This document shows positions 1-10,660 of a DNA stretch of 64,000 nucleotides, in pieces. The DNA is taken from positions 18,391,501-18,455,500 of the forward strand of contig NC_083389.1 in assembly GCF_031755915.1 (NCBI RefSeq). The letters run 5' to 3'. The position numbers and the translations under genes were made by a program. Numbering within the stretch: the first letter of the stretch is position 1; each line of letters opens with the position of its first letter. The notes beneath the pieces are model-generated. The model was not told the DNA's origin and ran no database searches. It saw only the letters and a program-made list of their open reading frames with translations. Origin of the DNA: Ziziphus jujuba. Its lineage: Eukaryota > Streptophyta > Magnoliopsida > Rosales > Rhamnaceae.

Positions 1-415
1 TATGTATCACACCGTATGTGGACAACAATCCGACGTGGTCATGAAGAGCTAGCCTAGTAACTATGTTGCCTACAAGTCCAGGGGATTGAACAGCCAATCT
101 AGGCAACCATCCTCAGACTGTATTGGTAGCGGGTGCTGGCAACAGTTGGAATCATAGATCGCACAGCATGTTGGAGGGTATAGTTTTTACCTCCTATACG
201 AGTGCGTATTTCATAATATGTTATGAATTTTAAAATATTAATTTACGTCATATTATCTTATCTATTCATAATATGATTTTCTAATATTATACTTAATTGC
301 TTTTATTGTCATTACTATTAATAATATTATTTTTGTTATTAATATTCTTATTATTATTTATCATGATTATGTTTACAATTATTTTCATGATTATTATTAT
401 TATTTTTATTGTCAC

Positions 416-416
<1 letters not shown>
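1..416. other. A+T-rich intergenic DNA, no gene seen
   Basis: No coding sequence or RNA gene is recognisable. The open frame at 297-512 translates to runs of Leu, Ile, Phe and Tyr from TTA/ATT-rich sequence, so it is composition and not a gene. The stretch may be the diverged upstream part of the LTR whose end is at 1084, but I could not align it by eye. Confidence 0.5.

Positions 417-450
<34 letters not shown>
417..450. repeat. ATT/TTA trinucleotide microsatellite
   Basis: About eleven uninterrupted copies of a TTA/ATT triplet. Confidence 0.9.
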
Positions 451-451
<1 letters not shown>

Positions 452-635
452 GGTATCTTCGGACAAGTATCACAGCCTACGGGTAAGAAAGATAGCCATC
501 AGGCAAGTATAATAGTCCTTGAACAAATGGTAGCCTTTAGGCAGGTGATAGCCTTTGGACATGTGATCGCCTACCGATAAGTATGATAGCCCTCGGGCAT
601 GTATGGTAACATGGTAGCCTTCGGGCAAGTTATAT
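451..635. repeat. Degenerate ~20-bp tandem repeat
   Basis: A phrase close to GATAGCCTTCGGGCAAGTAT recurs about nine times with substitutions (for example near 500, 530, 550, 585 and 615). The array follows the ATT microsatellite directly. No coding function is apparent. Confidence 0.7.
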
Positions 636-872
636 TAATACTATTATTACCGTTAAAATGGTTGCTATTTTTACTATTCTTAATGTGGTAGTTGTTTTAC
701 CTTTCTTTCCATATTACACATTTGTATGTTTGTAAAACGATATTTAAAATGTATTTGAAATGTACAGCACTAAGTGGGTAGTGTGGGGGGATGTGAACAT
801 TTAAAGGTATATTTTTGTTCTTTTCTTATTAGTTCATTTTTATTGTATATATATTTTTAGATAGTTTGATAT

Positions 873-1084
873 TGAAGTGCTGTAAATTATGGAAATTATT
901 GTAATAAGGTGGTAGGGATAAGGTGGTACCATATAGGAGTATGTTTTCGTACAGGTAATTTTTGGAGCATGTTCTACCCTTAGGGGAGATGCTGCCGGAT
1001 ATTTCATAGGACGGTCCGGTAGGGTTTTTCTGGGATCAGGGCTTGTCTAAGGTTCTGGGAAGGGATCTTGGATGGGTTCTGACA
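873..1084 (+). mobile_element. 3' end of a Tekay/Del-like LTR (fragment)
   Basis: Read on the plus strand, this segment matches the last ~200 bp (LTR sense) of the element H LTRs at 35280-38654 and 41349-44798. Shared landmarks are GTGCTGTAAATT near 877, ACCCTTAGGGGAG near 976, ATCAGGGCTTGTCTA near 1035 and the terminal TTCTGACA at 1084. It is much more diverged than the H LTRs are from each other. It abuts the broken 3' end of the RLP pseudogene, so insertion or recombination here probably removed the pseudogene C-terminus. Confidence 0.7.
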
Positions 1085-1117
1085 CGATCTCATGGCTTTA
1101 AAATTCTTTAAACATTT

Positions 1118-2923
1118 TGGAATATTTCCTGAGATGTTGTTTATAGACAAATCCAACAGTTGAGGATGTGGCACATGACAAAGAGTTAATGGAATGTTCC
1201 CACTAAAATCATTGGATCTTAGGATAAGTATAACAAGATTTTGTAATCTTTTCCCTATCTAATTTGGTATTTGACCTGATAGCTTATTGTCTCCCATATC
1301 CATAACTACCAACGCTTGTTGGTTAAATGCAATGTCTGCATAAGAGTTAAAAATCTAATGGAGGTAGGAATTTTCCCTGATAGCTCATAATTATTTGCCA
1401 AACTGACAACTATCAAGTTTTTGAAATGAGACCAACAATTGGAAAGCTCCATGGATAATTGATTGTGTGACATATCTAAAAAGCTCAAATGTGAATCAAC
1501 GGTGACACCACACATGGAATTTATACTTGAGAACTTATTTCTAGAAAGGTGCAGTGAAGTGGCATTGAATAAAAACATTGGTACACCACCTTCTAGTTGA
1601 TTGGAACTCAAATCTATTTCTAGGTAACTATCCCAGTTGATTACCAAATTAGCAATTTTTTCTCTGATTTGGTTGTTAGAAAAATTCATAGTTTGAAATC
1701 CAGTAGAAATGTTCCAAAAACCTATTGGGAATTGAATTTGAAATTCCGGTATTGGAAATGTTAAGCATGAAATAAGTGTCTTAAGTTTGAAGCCAATTTA
1801 GGAATTTAGGGCCCAACTTGCAAGAACTAAGATATATGGTATCCAATTTGAAAGGAGCTACCCAAGCAGAGCCTACATTGAAAATGAATTTGTTTAAAGT
1901 TAAATCCAAGTAATTTAGATTGGAGAGTTTCAAAAAATGAGCTTTAGGAAGTACACCTTGTAAAGAGTTATTTGAAATATGTAGAAATTTCAGTTGTGAC
2001 AATTGACTAGACACTTCCACTTAATTGATTTGAGGAAGGATCCAACGATTCCAAATAGGAGAACAATGAAAGACTAGGAAATAGCCCCATGATTCTATTG
2101 TGAGATAAAAACAAAATCCTTAGAGAGTTATTTGTGCAACTGGATGAAGAATGAGACAACTCAAGTCCCCTAAGATTGTTTGAATACATGGACAATGATT
2201 GTAAAGAACATATAATCCAAATGGATTTTGGAATTTTACCTGAGCTTGATTACTACCAATATCAAAGTTTTCAATGGAAATCCTGTCTCCAATAGTTTCA
2301 GGAATGGAACTTATTAAACCGAAGCCCAAGGTAGACAAGGGCTATTATGTTGCTAAATGTTTTAGAAACATATCCGCTTAAAATATTAAAGCTAAGATAA
2401 AGGCATTCAAGAGTAGAAAAATTCCCAAAAGCTTTTGGATTCGGACCTCCTAACTCATTATTGTCAAGGGTAAGGTATTTAAGGCTAATCATATTGTTGC
2501 CAAAATATTGTGGAATGCAACCTTGTAACTTATTTTTTCTTAGATCAAGGTATGCAATGGAAGTTAGTTTTCGGCCAAAACTATTTATAATGAAACCTTC
2601 TAAATCATTGTAATCAAGGGCAAGATGTGTAAAGGTACTAGTCACGTTCTCAAAAGTCAATGGAATGGAACCACTAAAATTATTCTGGCCAAGATCAATG
2701 TATGTAAGGGTAGCCATGTTGCCAAGAGCTTATGGAATCGAACCTTCCAAGGTGAGTCAAGGTGTTCAAGGTGAGTAATCTTAAAGATTTTGGAATCAAA
2801 CTTTGTAAATTATTTTGACTAAGATTAAGATGAGAAAGGGAAGTTATGTTGTTCCCTAAAGTTTTCGGAATGGGGTCTTCTATTGAACTTTCAGAAAGAT
2901 CAAGGTGCTGAAGGGAAACCATA
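1118..2923 (-). pseudogene. RLP pseudogene, LRR part (3' portion of the split gene)
   Basis: The minus strand encodes a diverged copy of the leucine-rich-repeat array of the intact RLP at 31009-33966. Segments at 2922-2695, 2717-2298, 2195-2007, 2020-1781 and 1689-1306 follow the paralogue in order and carry repeats such as LDLSSNQL and LGNN. They lie in different frames, so several indels and stops have accumulated. Homology ends near 1118, just after the segment matching LDLSVNHISGSLP of the intact protein. The island domain, last LRRs, C-terminal Cys pair, membrane span and tail are therefore missing. The upper end at 2923 is where Copia-1 begins; the N-terminal part of the same gene is at 25235-25533. 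In life an RLP is a plasma-membrane receptor without a kinase; this copy cannot make one. Confidence 0.85.
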
Positions 2924-2928
2924 ACAAG
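2924..2928. repeat. Putative target-site duplication ACAAG, left copy (Copia-1)
   Basis: ACAAG occurs here and at 25235-25239, exactly at the two edges of the interrupted RLP pseudogene. Removing the insert with one copy rejoins the RLP frame (MLDLV then MVSLQ on the minus strand). Confidence 0.55.
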
Positions 2929-3074
2929 CCAAATTTTGGATTCTTAGGCTGGAATTTAAATTCTGTTGGATTCGGCCCATATGAGAGCCCAGCCCGTGTA
3001 TAGGATAGGCTACTATTCAGCCAAATAAGCAAGGCCCAAGGCAAAACCAGGTCCATCCGCTGAAAGGATTTCAT

Positions 3075-3520
3075 GCTACCATGTGTCTTGGAAAGAGTGG
3101 TGCCAAGTGGCCCACAGTGGCAAGGCAACGTGTGGAACAACGAATAGGCCATGTGTTAACCGATGACAAGGGACACGTGTCTTGCAACGATAGGGACACA
3201 TGTTGTGAAGAGACACTGGCCACTTATCGGCCAATGGCAGTGGGCACATGTCACTCAGGAAAGGGGCCACATGTCGCCATTAGCAATGGACACATGTCAG
3301 CCCACGATAGGGCCACATGTCATGCTGAGACAACGACCATGTGTCGAACAATAGCAGTGGACATGTGTCGCTCAGGAAAGGGGCCATGTGTCACAATTGG
3401 TAACGGACACATGTTGGCCCACGACAGTGCCAAATGTCAACTCCAGCTGGAGACACATGTCGCGTTAAGGTTAGGCCACATGGCCGCCTACTGGTGACAT
3501 CAGCAGACACGTCGACAGAC
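3075..3520. repeat. Degenerate ~24-bp minisatellite with CACATGTC/CACGTGTC cores
   Basis: The palindromic core ACACATGTC (variants CACGTGTC, CATGTGTC) recurs about every 22-25 bp, for example near 3081, 3175, 3197, 3246, 3270, 3291, 3314, 3339, 3364, 3386, 3408 and 3453. The spacers are G+C-richer than the surroundings (GCCCACGATAGGG-like). Long open frames on both strands here come from the repeat. It lies between the Copia-1 left border and gag, where a 5' LTR and leader would be expected. Confidence 0.75.
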
Positions 3521-3903
3521 AAGTCAGTACCACATTAGCATGTGGTGACACATCGTCCTGCCACAATAGCATGTGGTGCCACATCATCATGGTGCCATGT
3601 CAGACTAGTGATAAGTTAGCATGATGACTGTGATGATGTCATCATGATGTCAGTGATAATGTCAGCCTTAATGGGTGTATAAAGTAATTTACGAATGTAT
3701 ACATCAATTTTATGGTATGGTCTATACAGAAATTTTGTGGGTGTATACAAAAATTTTGCGAATGTATAAAGAGTTTTGTGGGTGTATAAAGACAAACCCA
3801 GAAAATCATATTGTTGTAATTTCTTATTGGAAATTGGTTTTAATTAGTTTGTTGACGTTTAAAACAACAACTAATTGTTTTCTATTTATATGATTTTACA
3901 GAA

Positions 3904-4860
3904 ATGGCAAGTGGATCAGATAATGTGTCTTCTGATACTGTACCCGTTGCACAAGTGCTAACTCCAACTCCTGTTGTCTAATTACCTCTTTATGCATTGG
4001 TTTTTATGCTTACAAATCATGTTAAGCAACTAGAAAAGTTTAATGGAGCATATTTTAAGAGGTGGTAACAAAATATGTTATTTTACTTGACCACCCTAAA
4101 CCTTGCGAGGTTTTTGACTGAACACGCACCTCCGAGTAATGATGAGAGTGATAGAGAAACACTCATGGCGGTCGATATGAGGAAATATTCCGATTATTTG
4201 TGTCAGAATTATGTCTTGAATGGTTTATCAGATGCTTTGTACAGAGTGTACTGTAGCACGAAAACAGTAAAGGAGGTGTGGGAAACTCTGGACTGCAAAT
4301 ACAAACTAAGAATGCTGGCTCTGAAAAGTTTATAGTAGGCCGATTCTTGGAATTCATAATGATGGATTTAAAGCCTTTAATAAGTCAAGTACATGAATTA
4401 CTAGGGCTCATTCAAGAACTTCTTACTGAACAAATGATAATTAATGAACCCTTTCAAGTAGTGGCTATGATTGAGAAGCTACCTTCTAGTTGGAAAGACT
4501 TTAAGAATTATCTTAAATACAAGAAGAAGGAAATGGATATGGAGGCTCGTGTTGGCAAACTTCGTATCAAAGATAATAATAGGTGATTTGATAAAAGATC
4601 TTTGAATGCCGAGGTTACGGCCAATGTTGTAGAGCATGGTCAAAGCTTCAAGAACAAGAAGAAGACTGGATGAGATTCCAAATTGGGGCTTAAAGGTGGG
4701 ATCTCCAAAAAGACCAAGTTTTAAGACAAATGCTTTAATTGTGACAAGATGAGTCACAGAGCGTCAAACTATAGGCTACCAAAAAGGAAGAAGAACAAAG
4801 AGGCACAAATGATGGAGCAAATCACTTAAGAGATTGATGATATTGATCTCAGTGTTGTTA
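3904..4860 (+). pseudogene. Copia-1 gag (broken)
   Basis: Translation begins MASGSDNVSSD at 3904. After in-frame stops near 3980 and 4067 comes the UBN2/retrotran_gag-type copia capsid (LTEHAPPSNDESDRET, LSDALYRVYCSTKTVKEVWETL). A frameshift near 4310 leads to LLGLIQELL and FQVVAMIEKLPSSWKDFKNYL. A zinc knuckle follows near 4735-4780 as CFNCDKMSHRASNY, in which the last metal-binding Cys is Tyr. In the living family Gag packages the RNA into virus-like particles in the cytoplasm. This copy has several stops and one lost zinc ligand, so it is inactive. The start was chosen for the conserved MAS..N-terminus just after a TTTTACAGAA stretch. Confidence 0.75.
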
Positions 4861-5150
4861 TCTCTAAAGTAAGCTTGGTGGGATTAAACCCTAAAGAGTG
4901 GTGGACTGATACTGGTGCGACCTGCCACATATGGTCAGATAAGAACTTGTTCACTTCTTTTGAATCAAGTAAAAACGGGGAGGAGTTGTTCATGGGGAAT
5001 TCTACCACGTCTGAAATCCAAGGGAAGGGTAAGGTAATCTTGAAAATGACCTCTAGAAAGAACCTGATTCTGAACAATGTGCTGTATGTTCTAAATATTT
5101 AGAAGAATCTGGTGTCGGGATCGCTTCTTATCAAGCATGGTTTTTGTTTA
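4861..5150 (+). pseudogene. Copia-1 protease (aspartic)
   Basis: The frame reads KEWWTDTGATCHI near 4896-4935, the copia protease active site (D-T-G-A), then a conserved core ending LNNVLYVLNI. A stop at 5100-5102 separates it from KNLVSGSLLIKHGF, the normal continuation. This pepsin-like domain cleaves the Gag-Pol polyprotein. The catalytic Asp is still present. Confidence 0.75.
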
Positions 5151-6284
5151 GTGTCGAGTATGATAAGGTTGTTTTGTCCAAATATGGAATGTTTGTGAGA
5201 AAAGGCTATGTAGTTAATGGTTTATTTAAACTGAGTGTAAAGACTGCAAAGCCAAAAGAAATTAGTAAAGCTAGTACTTCTTCTACTTACTTGCTTAAGT
5301 CTTCCATGCTTGAGTCTTCCAATTTGTGACATAGTAGACTAGGTCATGTTAATTATAATTCTTCGTGAAGGTTAATTAACTTGAATCATATTCTCACATT
5401 TGAAATTGATTCCAAACATAAGTGTGAAATTCGTGTAGAGGCAAAAATAACGAGGTTATCATATCAAACGATTGAAAAGAATATAAAACCTTTGGATTTA
5501 ATCCATAGTGATATATGTGACTTGAAATTCACACCAACTAGAAAAGGTAATAAGTATTTTACCACCTTTATCAATGATAGCACGAAATATTGCTATGTAT
5601 ACTTGCTTAACAGTAAGGATGAGGTAATAGAGAAGTTTATTTTCTATAAAACTGAAGTTGAGAATCAACTCAACAAAAAGATTAAAGTAATAATAAGTGA
5701 TCGTGGTACCAAGTATGTAACTCCATTTGGTGAGTATTGTGTTCAACATGGTATTAAACATGAAGTCACTCAACCATATTCACCATAGTCAGATTAATGA
5801 TGTGACTGAATGGAAAAATCATACCTTGAAAAATATGATGAATGTAACGCAGATAAGTTCTGGATTATTTTAGAACTTGTGGGGGGAAGCCATTTTGTCA
5901 GTAAATTGCCTTTTAAATAAGGTGCCCCAGAAGGATTAAGTAAAGACGCCTTATGAGCTTTGAAAAGTATTACAACTTTCCTATAAATACTTATGAGTAT
6001 GTAGGTGTCTAGCCAAAGTAGTGGAACCTACTCCTAAGAAAGTGAAAATAGGTCCCAAAATAGTTGATTGTATCTTTATAAGTTATGCACAAATAATATT
6101 GCATATCAGTTTCTTGTGTATAGGTTTGAAATTTCTGATATACACAAAAAACACGATAATGGAATCGAGAAATGCATCATTTTTTGAGCATATTTTTTCG
6201 TATAAACTTGAAAAAGGACTGAGTTTGTCTAAACGAATATATGATGCTATCAATGAAGATAATCATGATAGTGCTCAAGAATAG
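5151..6284 (+). pseudogene. Copia-1 pre-integrase zinc motif and integrase (broken)
   Basis: The pre-integrase HSRLGHVNYNS motif is at about 5331-5365 and has an in-frame stop just before it. The integrase core follows: IKPLDLIHSDIC near 5485 holds the first catalytic Asp, and IISDRGTKYV near 5690 holds the second. The segment that should contain the catalytic Glu (near 5790-5830) has several stops. Degenerate C-terminal pieces continue to VVEPTPKKVKIGPKIVDCIFI near 6020-6080, where copia proteins normally read KKCVFIGY. Integrase inserts the cDNA into the host chromosome. This copy is dead. Confidence 0.75.
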
Positions 6285-6532
6285 GAGACTGAAGTTGAAT
6301 CAGAGGCTGATCTTAGACGAAGTAAGAGAATAAGAATGAAAAAATCCTTCGATTCGGATTTTCTTATTTACGTGCTAGGAAATGAACCTCAAAGCTTCCA
6401 AGAAGCTGTAAACTCTCTTGAGGAAAATTTATGGAAAGAAGCCATAAAAAGTGAAATTAATTCCATCTTACAGAATCACACCTAGGAGTTAGTAGATCTT
6501 CTTTCAGGTTGTAAATTGTTGGATTACAAATG
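6285..6532 (+). pseudogene. Copia-1 reverse transcriptase, first part (cut by element A)
   Basis: The reading frame gives SEADLRRSKRIRMKKSFDSDF, NEPQSFQEAVNSLEENLWKE, and ILQNHT-stop-ELVDLLSGCKLLDYKC. This is the start of the copia RT domain (usual form: ..NHTWELVDLPPGCKPIGCKWIFK..). It stops at Cys-Lys, exactly where element A begins, and the next residues KWIFKKKMK are found at 21627 onward. Confidence 0.8.
6528..6532. repeat. Target-site duplication AAATG, left copy (element A)
   Basis: AAATG here and at 21627-21631 flank element A exactly. Removing A with one copy restores the copia RT frame. Confidence 0.85.
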
Positions 6533-7445
6533 TGATACGAACCTTGGACGACTTACTCCTAAACCCGTATTATATTAGCCCGGATCTCGGTAAAGTTTAT
6601 ATTTTAATGGAATGACCTCAACCCCTAACCAATCTATGATTAGAAACCTTAGTATAGTGAAGACTCCATAATAGGTGATGGATATCCTATTGATAAGTCA
6701 AAACTAAAACACTCACTCTCTAATGGTGTTTTAGGTGTTAAAAGAGAATAAAGAAAAATTCAATCTCACAAATTAAATTTTGAATATTATTAAAGGTGTG
6801 TTCTTCCTAAAAAATAAGCCCTTAAATAGGCTAGAGTCACAAAATAATAAACCCTAAAAAAACCAGGTAAAATCGGCCACATAGAATAGGAAACCTAGTG
6901 TTGGCCGAAAATCAGCTCATTTCCTAATCTAATTTGGATTAATTAATTCCTTAATTTTGAAATAGAAATTAATTAATTTACAATGAAATAATAAAATAAT
7001 AACTTTCCTAAATTGATTTGTCCAGAAAATAAATAAATAAAAACCAAATAAAAGACTAATTTACTAAAACAAAAAGTAGAAATCAAATTAGGAAACTAAA
7101 TACTATCTTTTTTACTAAGTTGACTTTGACCAATTTTTGACTAATTTAAGCTCCAAATCAGCTTCCATATGCTTTGTAGGATGCCAAATAGGATTATTAT
7201 GGAGTCCCACACATTGCCCTTCCTTGGATCAAAGAGAAAATGCTAACTCAGTGAAAAATATAGTAAAGCCAGCAACAAAGTACAGCAAAACCGGCCAACT
7301 TTTCCTTTCATTCGCACAAGCCCTAAATGATAAGCTTATCTTCGGTCTTGACCAGTTCCCATAACTTCTTAATGATATCAAGTGAATTCAAGAAGATTTG
7401 AACCCATATCCCACTACCCAAAATCCATAAATGCACCAAAACCGC
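6533..7445 (-). mobile_element. Element A 3' LTR (start deleted)
   Basis: It matches the 5' LTR at 13161-14037, including the shared TATTAGCC, GGTGATGGATATCC, AATAAGCCCTTAAATAGGC and TTCTTGAATTC blocks. It ends (minus sense) at the TATCA at 6533. The first ~220 bp present in full LTRs are absent because of the deletion next to GDWVWLHLR. Confidence 0.8.
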
Positions 7446-8440
7446 TACCCAGCTTCGTAAATGCAACCAAACCCAATCTCCAGGTTGAAAAACAACTTGT
7501 ATTCGGCCTTGATTAAGACTCCTTCCATGTTGCTCAATCCTCCTCTCAATATCTACCTTTATTTTCTCATGAATCTGCTTTATAAAATCAGCTTTTTGTT
7601 TTCCATCTAGATTAGCACGTGCACTTAAAGGTAAATGTGTTAAATCTAATGGAGTCAAAGGATTACAGCCATAAACAACTTTAAATGGTGTATATTTAGT
7701 GGCTGAATGCAATGACCTATTATAAGAAAATTCAACATTTGGCAAACATTCTTCGTAAGTTCTCAAATTTCTACTAATTAATGCTTTCAATAATGCAGAC
7801 AAAGTCCTATTCAAACATTCTTCATAAGTTCTCAAATTTCTACTAATTAATGCTTTCAATAATGCAGATAAAGTCCTATTCAATACTTCGGTTTGTCCAT
7901 CAGTTTGTAGATGACAACTAGTGGAAAATAAAGGCTTGGTACCTAACTTAGCCCACAAAGTTTTCCAAAAATAACTTAAGAACTTAGCATCTTTATCCAA
8001 AACAATAGTCCTAGGCATTCCATGTAATCTCACAATTTCTTTGAAAAATAAATTAGCAACATTAGATGCATCATCAGTTTTATTACATGCAATAAAATGT
8101 GTCATCTTAGAATCAAGAATAAAATCTATAGACAAATATACCCAAGGATAGGAAGGAATCGGCAATGGATGGTACAACCCGTGCGATTTCAATGTGGACT
8201 TGGTCTTTCGGCGTTTCAAACATCTTTCACATATTCTCTCAACATCTCTCTTCCTGTTAGGCCAATAAAAATGTTCTTGTAACAAGATAAAGTTTTTAAA
8301 ACACCAAGATGATCCATTAAACCACTCCCATGACCTTCTTGAACTAGTAACTCCCTAATGCTACAATTAGGAACACAAAATTTGTTTTCCCTAAACAAAT
8401 ACTCCTCAAATATGTAAAATTTATTAAATCTATGTTTCAA
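7446..8440 (-). pseudogene. Element A integrase (broken)
   Basis: The HHCC zinc module is partly visible (GHGSGLMDHLG and [18 protein letters not shown]), with the second Cys of the CxxC pair replaced by Arg. In the core, LSIDFIL carries the first Asp, VLDKDAKFLS the second and DGQTEVLNRTL the Glu. About 18 residues are missing between SIDFIL and SKMTHF compared with the B copy. A 69-bp tandem duplication at about 7747-7884 repeats [23 protein letters not shown]. The domain ends at FQPGDWVWLHLR and then reads into LTR sequence (AVLVHLWILGSG). In an active element integrase joins the cDNA to host DNA in the nucleus. Confidence 0.8.
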
Positions 8441-9661
8441 ACAAGTTCTAAATATTTCTTGAAAGTCACTATCAATTGTTCAAATCCAAGCAATCTAGCA
8501 TCTAAGGTAGAAAAGAGTACATACTTTCGGGATAGTGCGTCGGTAACCACATTTTCCTTATCTTTTCTTGTAGCGGATGACATAAGGAAATGTTTCAATG
8601 AATTCAATCCACTTAGCATGCCTTCGGTTAAGCTTCCCTTGGATTTTAATGAGATTTAAAGATTCATGATCCTTACAAATTACAAATTCTTTTGGCATTA
8701 GATAGTACTGCCACGTTTCCAAAGCCCTCACCAAAGCATACATCTCCTTGTCATATGTCAGGTAGTTTAGTGCAGCCCCATTTAATTTCTCACTAAAGTA
8801 GGCTATGGAGCTTCCTTCTTGCATCAAAAGAGCTCCAATACCTACACCCGAAGCATGACATTCAATTTCAAAAGTCTTTGAAAAATTTGGTAAAACTAGT
8901 AAATGTGCATTACATAATTTTTCTTTCAACAAATTAAAAGATTTTTTGTGTACTTCCCCCCATTTAAATCCAACATTCTCCTTAACAACTTTATTCAAAG
9001 GTGCTGCGATGGTGCTAAAGTGCTCGGCAAATCTTTGATAAAAACTATTCAAACCATGAAAGCTCCTCAGTTGGGTGATAGATGTTGGTGTTGGCCATTC
9101 TTGGATTGTTTGAAATTTAGATTGATCAACTTTGATTCCTGCAGCACTTACTACAAATCCTAGGAAAACAAGCTCATCTTCGCAAAAATCACACTTTTTC
9201 ATATTAGCAAATAATATTTCCTTCCTAAGAGTATTTAGAACTTGCCTAAGATGCCCCACATGTTCATCAAGATTTCAGCTATACACTAAAAAATCATCAA
9301 AATACACAACTATAAATTTACCAATAAATGGACGCACAACATGATTCATAAACCTCATGAAAGTACTAGATGCATTAGTTAATCCAAAAGGCATAACTAA
9401 CCATTCATACAGTCCATATTTAGTCTTAAATGTGGTCTTCCATTTGTCACCTTCTTTCATCCTAATTTGATGGTATCCACTTCTAAGATCAATTTTAGAA
9501 AATATGCAAGCACCATGCAATTCATCAAGCATATCTTCTAATCTAGGAATTGGGTGTCTATGTTTAATGATGATGTTATTTATAGCCCTACAAGTAACAT
9601 GTATTCGCCATGAACCATCTTTTTTACACACTAACAAAACAGGAACCGCATATGGACTCAT
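8441..9661 (-). pseudogene. Element A reverse transcriptase and RNase H (one internal stop)
   Basis: RT runs from [18 protein letters not shown] (9661) through [13 protein letters not shown] and [12 protein letters not shown] to the active site YFDD at 9293-9304. A TGA at 9275-9277 follows LVYS. The same TGA occurs at the same codon in element B (17648-17650). Past the stop come [13 protein letters not shown], the connection domain, and RNase H ([20 protein letters not shown], where the first catalytic Asp is His; [15 protein letters not shown]; then DHESLN). The segment ends with [29 protein letters not shown]. The enzyme would copy element RNA into DNA; these lesions make it inactive. Confidence 0.85.
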
Positions 9662-10660
9662 ACTCTTACGAATCTAACCTTTGTCTAAAAGTTCACTTAC
9701 CTGCCATTGTAGCTCCTTCGTCTCCTCGAGATTACTTTTATATGCAGATCTATTTGGTATGGCAGCCCCTGGGACAAAGTCAATTTGATGTTCAATCCCT
9801 TTAATAGGAGGTAATCCATTTGGAATTTCATCTAGAAAGACATCTTCAAAATCTTGGAAAAGAGAAAGAATTGAACTTGGCAATTCAAGTTCTTCAAGGT
9901 TAACTTGATCATTCAAATGAGCTTTTTTAAAAATCATAACCAGCAATCGTTTCTTAATTAAAATAGCTTTATTTACATCACCAAGACTAAGATAAATTTT
10001 TTTATTCTTCCTCTCTTTCCTTTCTTTTCCTTTCTCACTCATGGATCCAAGGATTTTTGCATCACTCTCGGTTTTTGTTGGTTCTTCTTCCCTCTTGGGT
10101 TTCTCTCCCTTCCTCATCACACTTTCAGTTTTCTTATGGTTTTTCCACTCAATTTAAGTCTTAGAATGCTTATCTTGAATAGCAAACTTGGACTTACCTT
10201 CTTGGATCGATGGTGAAGCCGTAGGTGCCATTCTAGTTTTCTCCTTGAGCTTTTTGGCCTCCCTCATTTGTTTTATTTATATTTGATCTCTATGTACATC
10301 CTTGGGAGTCAATGACTCCAGCTTGACCTTCTTTCCCTTAAACTTAAAAACAATAGAATTTCTGGACCATAATGAATAGAATCTTTATCAAATTGCCATG
10401 GTCTACCTAATAGAATATGTCTAGCATGCATAGGCACAACATCACACAAAACAACATCCATATATTTATCTATGCTAAATTTTTTTTTGGCTTGTTTATT
10501 CACTTTCATCTTACGACTATCATTAAGCCATTATAATCTATATGGTTCGGGATGTTTACTTGTTGCTAAGCCTAATTTATCAACACAATGTTACTAATTA
10601 CATTTGTACAACTTCCACTATCAATTATTATACTACAAATCTTACTTGGATTTTACATCG
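9662..10660 (-). pseudogene. Element A protease and protease-RT linker
   Basis: Reading the minus strand from 10640, IIIDSGSCTNVIS contains the retroviral-type aspartic protease triad; the catalytic Asp codon is at 10620-10622. It is followed by the frame MKVNKQAKKKFSIDKYMDVV and HARHILLGRPWQFDKD (10509-10309). A charged linker (EKGKERKERKNKKIYLSLGDV) then leads to FEDVFLDEIPNGLPPIKGIEH and AIPNRSAYKSNLEETKELQ, which normally precedes the RT. Stops lie around 10150-10300, so the polyprotein is not continuous. The protease processes Gag-Pol inside particles. Confidence 0.75.

Noticed and set aside
297..512. 71-residue open frame
   Set aside because: Made of Leu/Ile/Phe/Tyr runs from TTA/ATT-rich sequence and a microsatellite; no domain or gene context.
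3081..3497. 138-residue open frame rich in His, Cys and Thr
   Set aside because: It is a translation of the ~24-bp minisatellite; other frames of the same repeat are open too.
2929..3900. A matching 5' LTR for Copia-1
   Set aside because: I compared it by eye with 24736-25234 and saw no convincing similarity, so no LTR pair is claimed.
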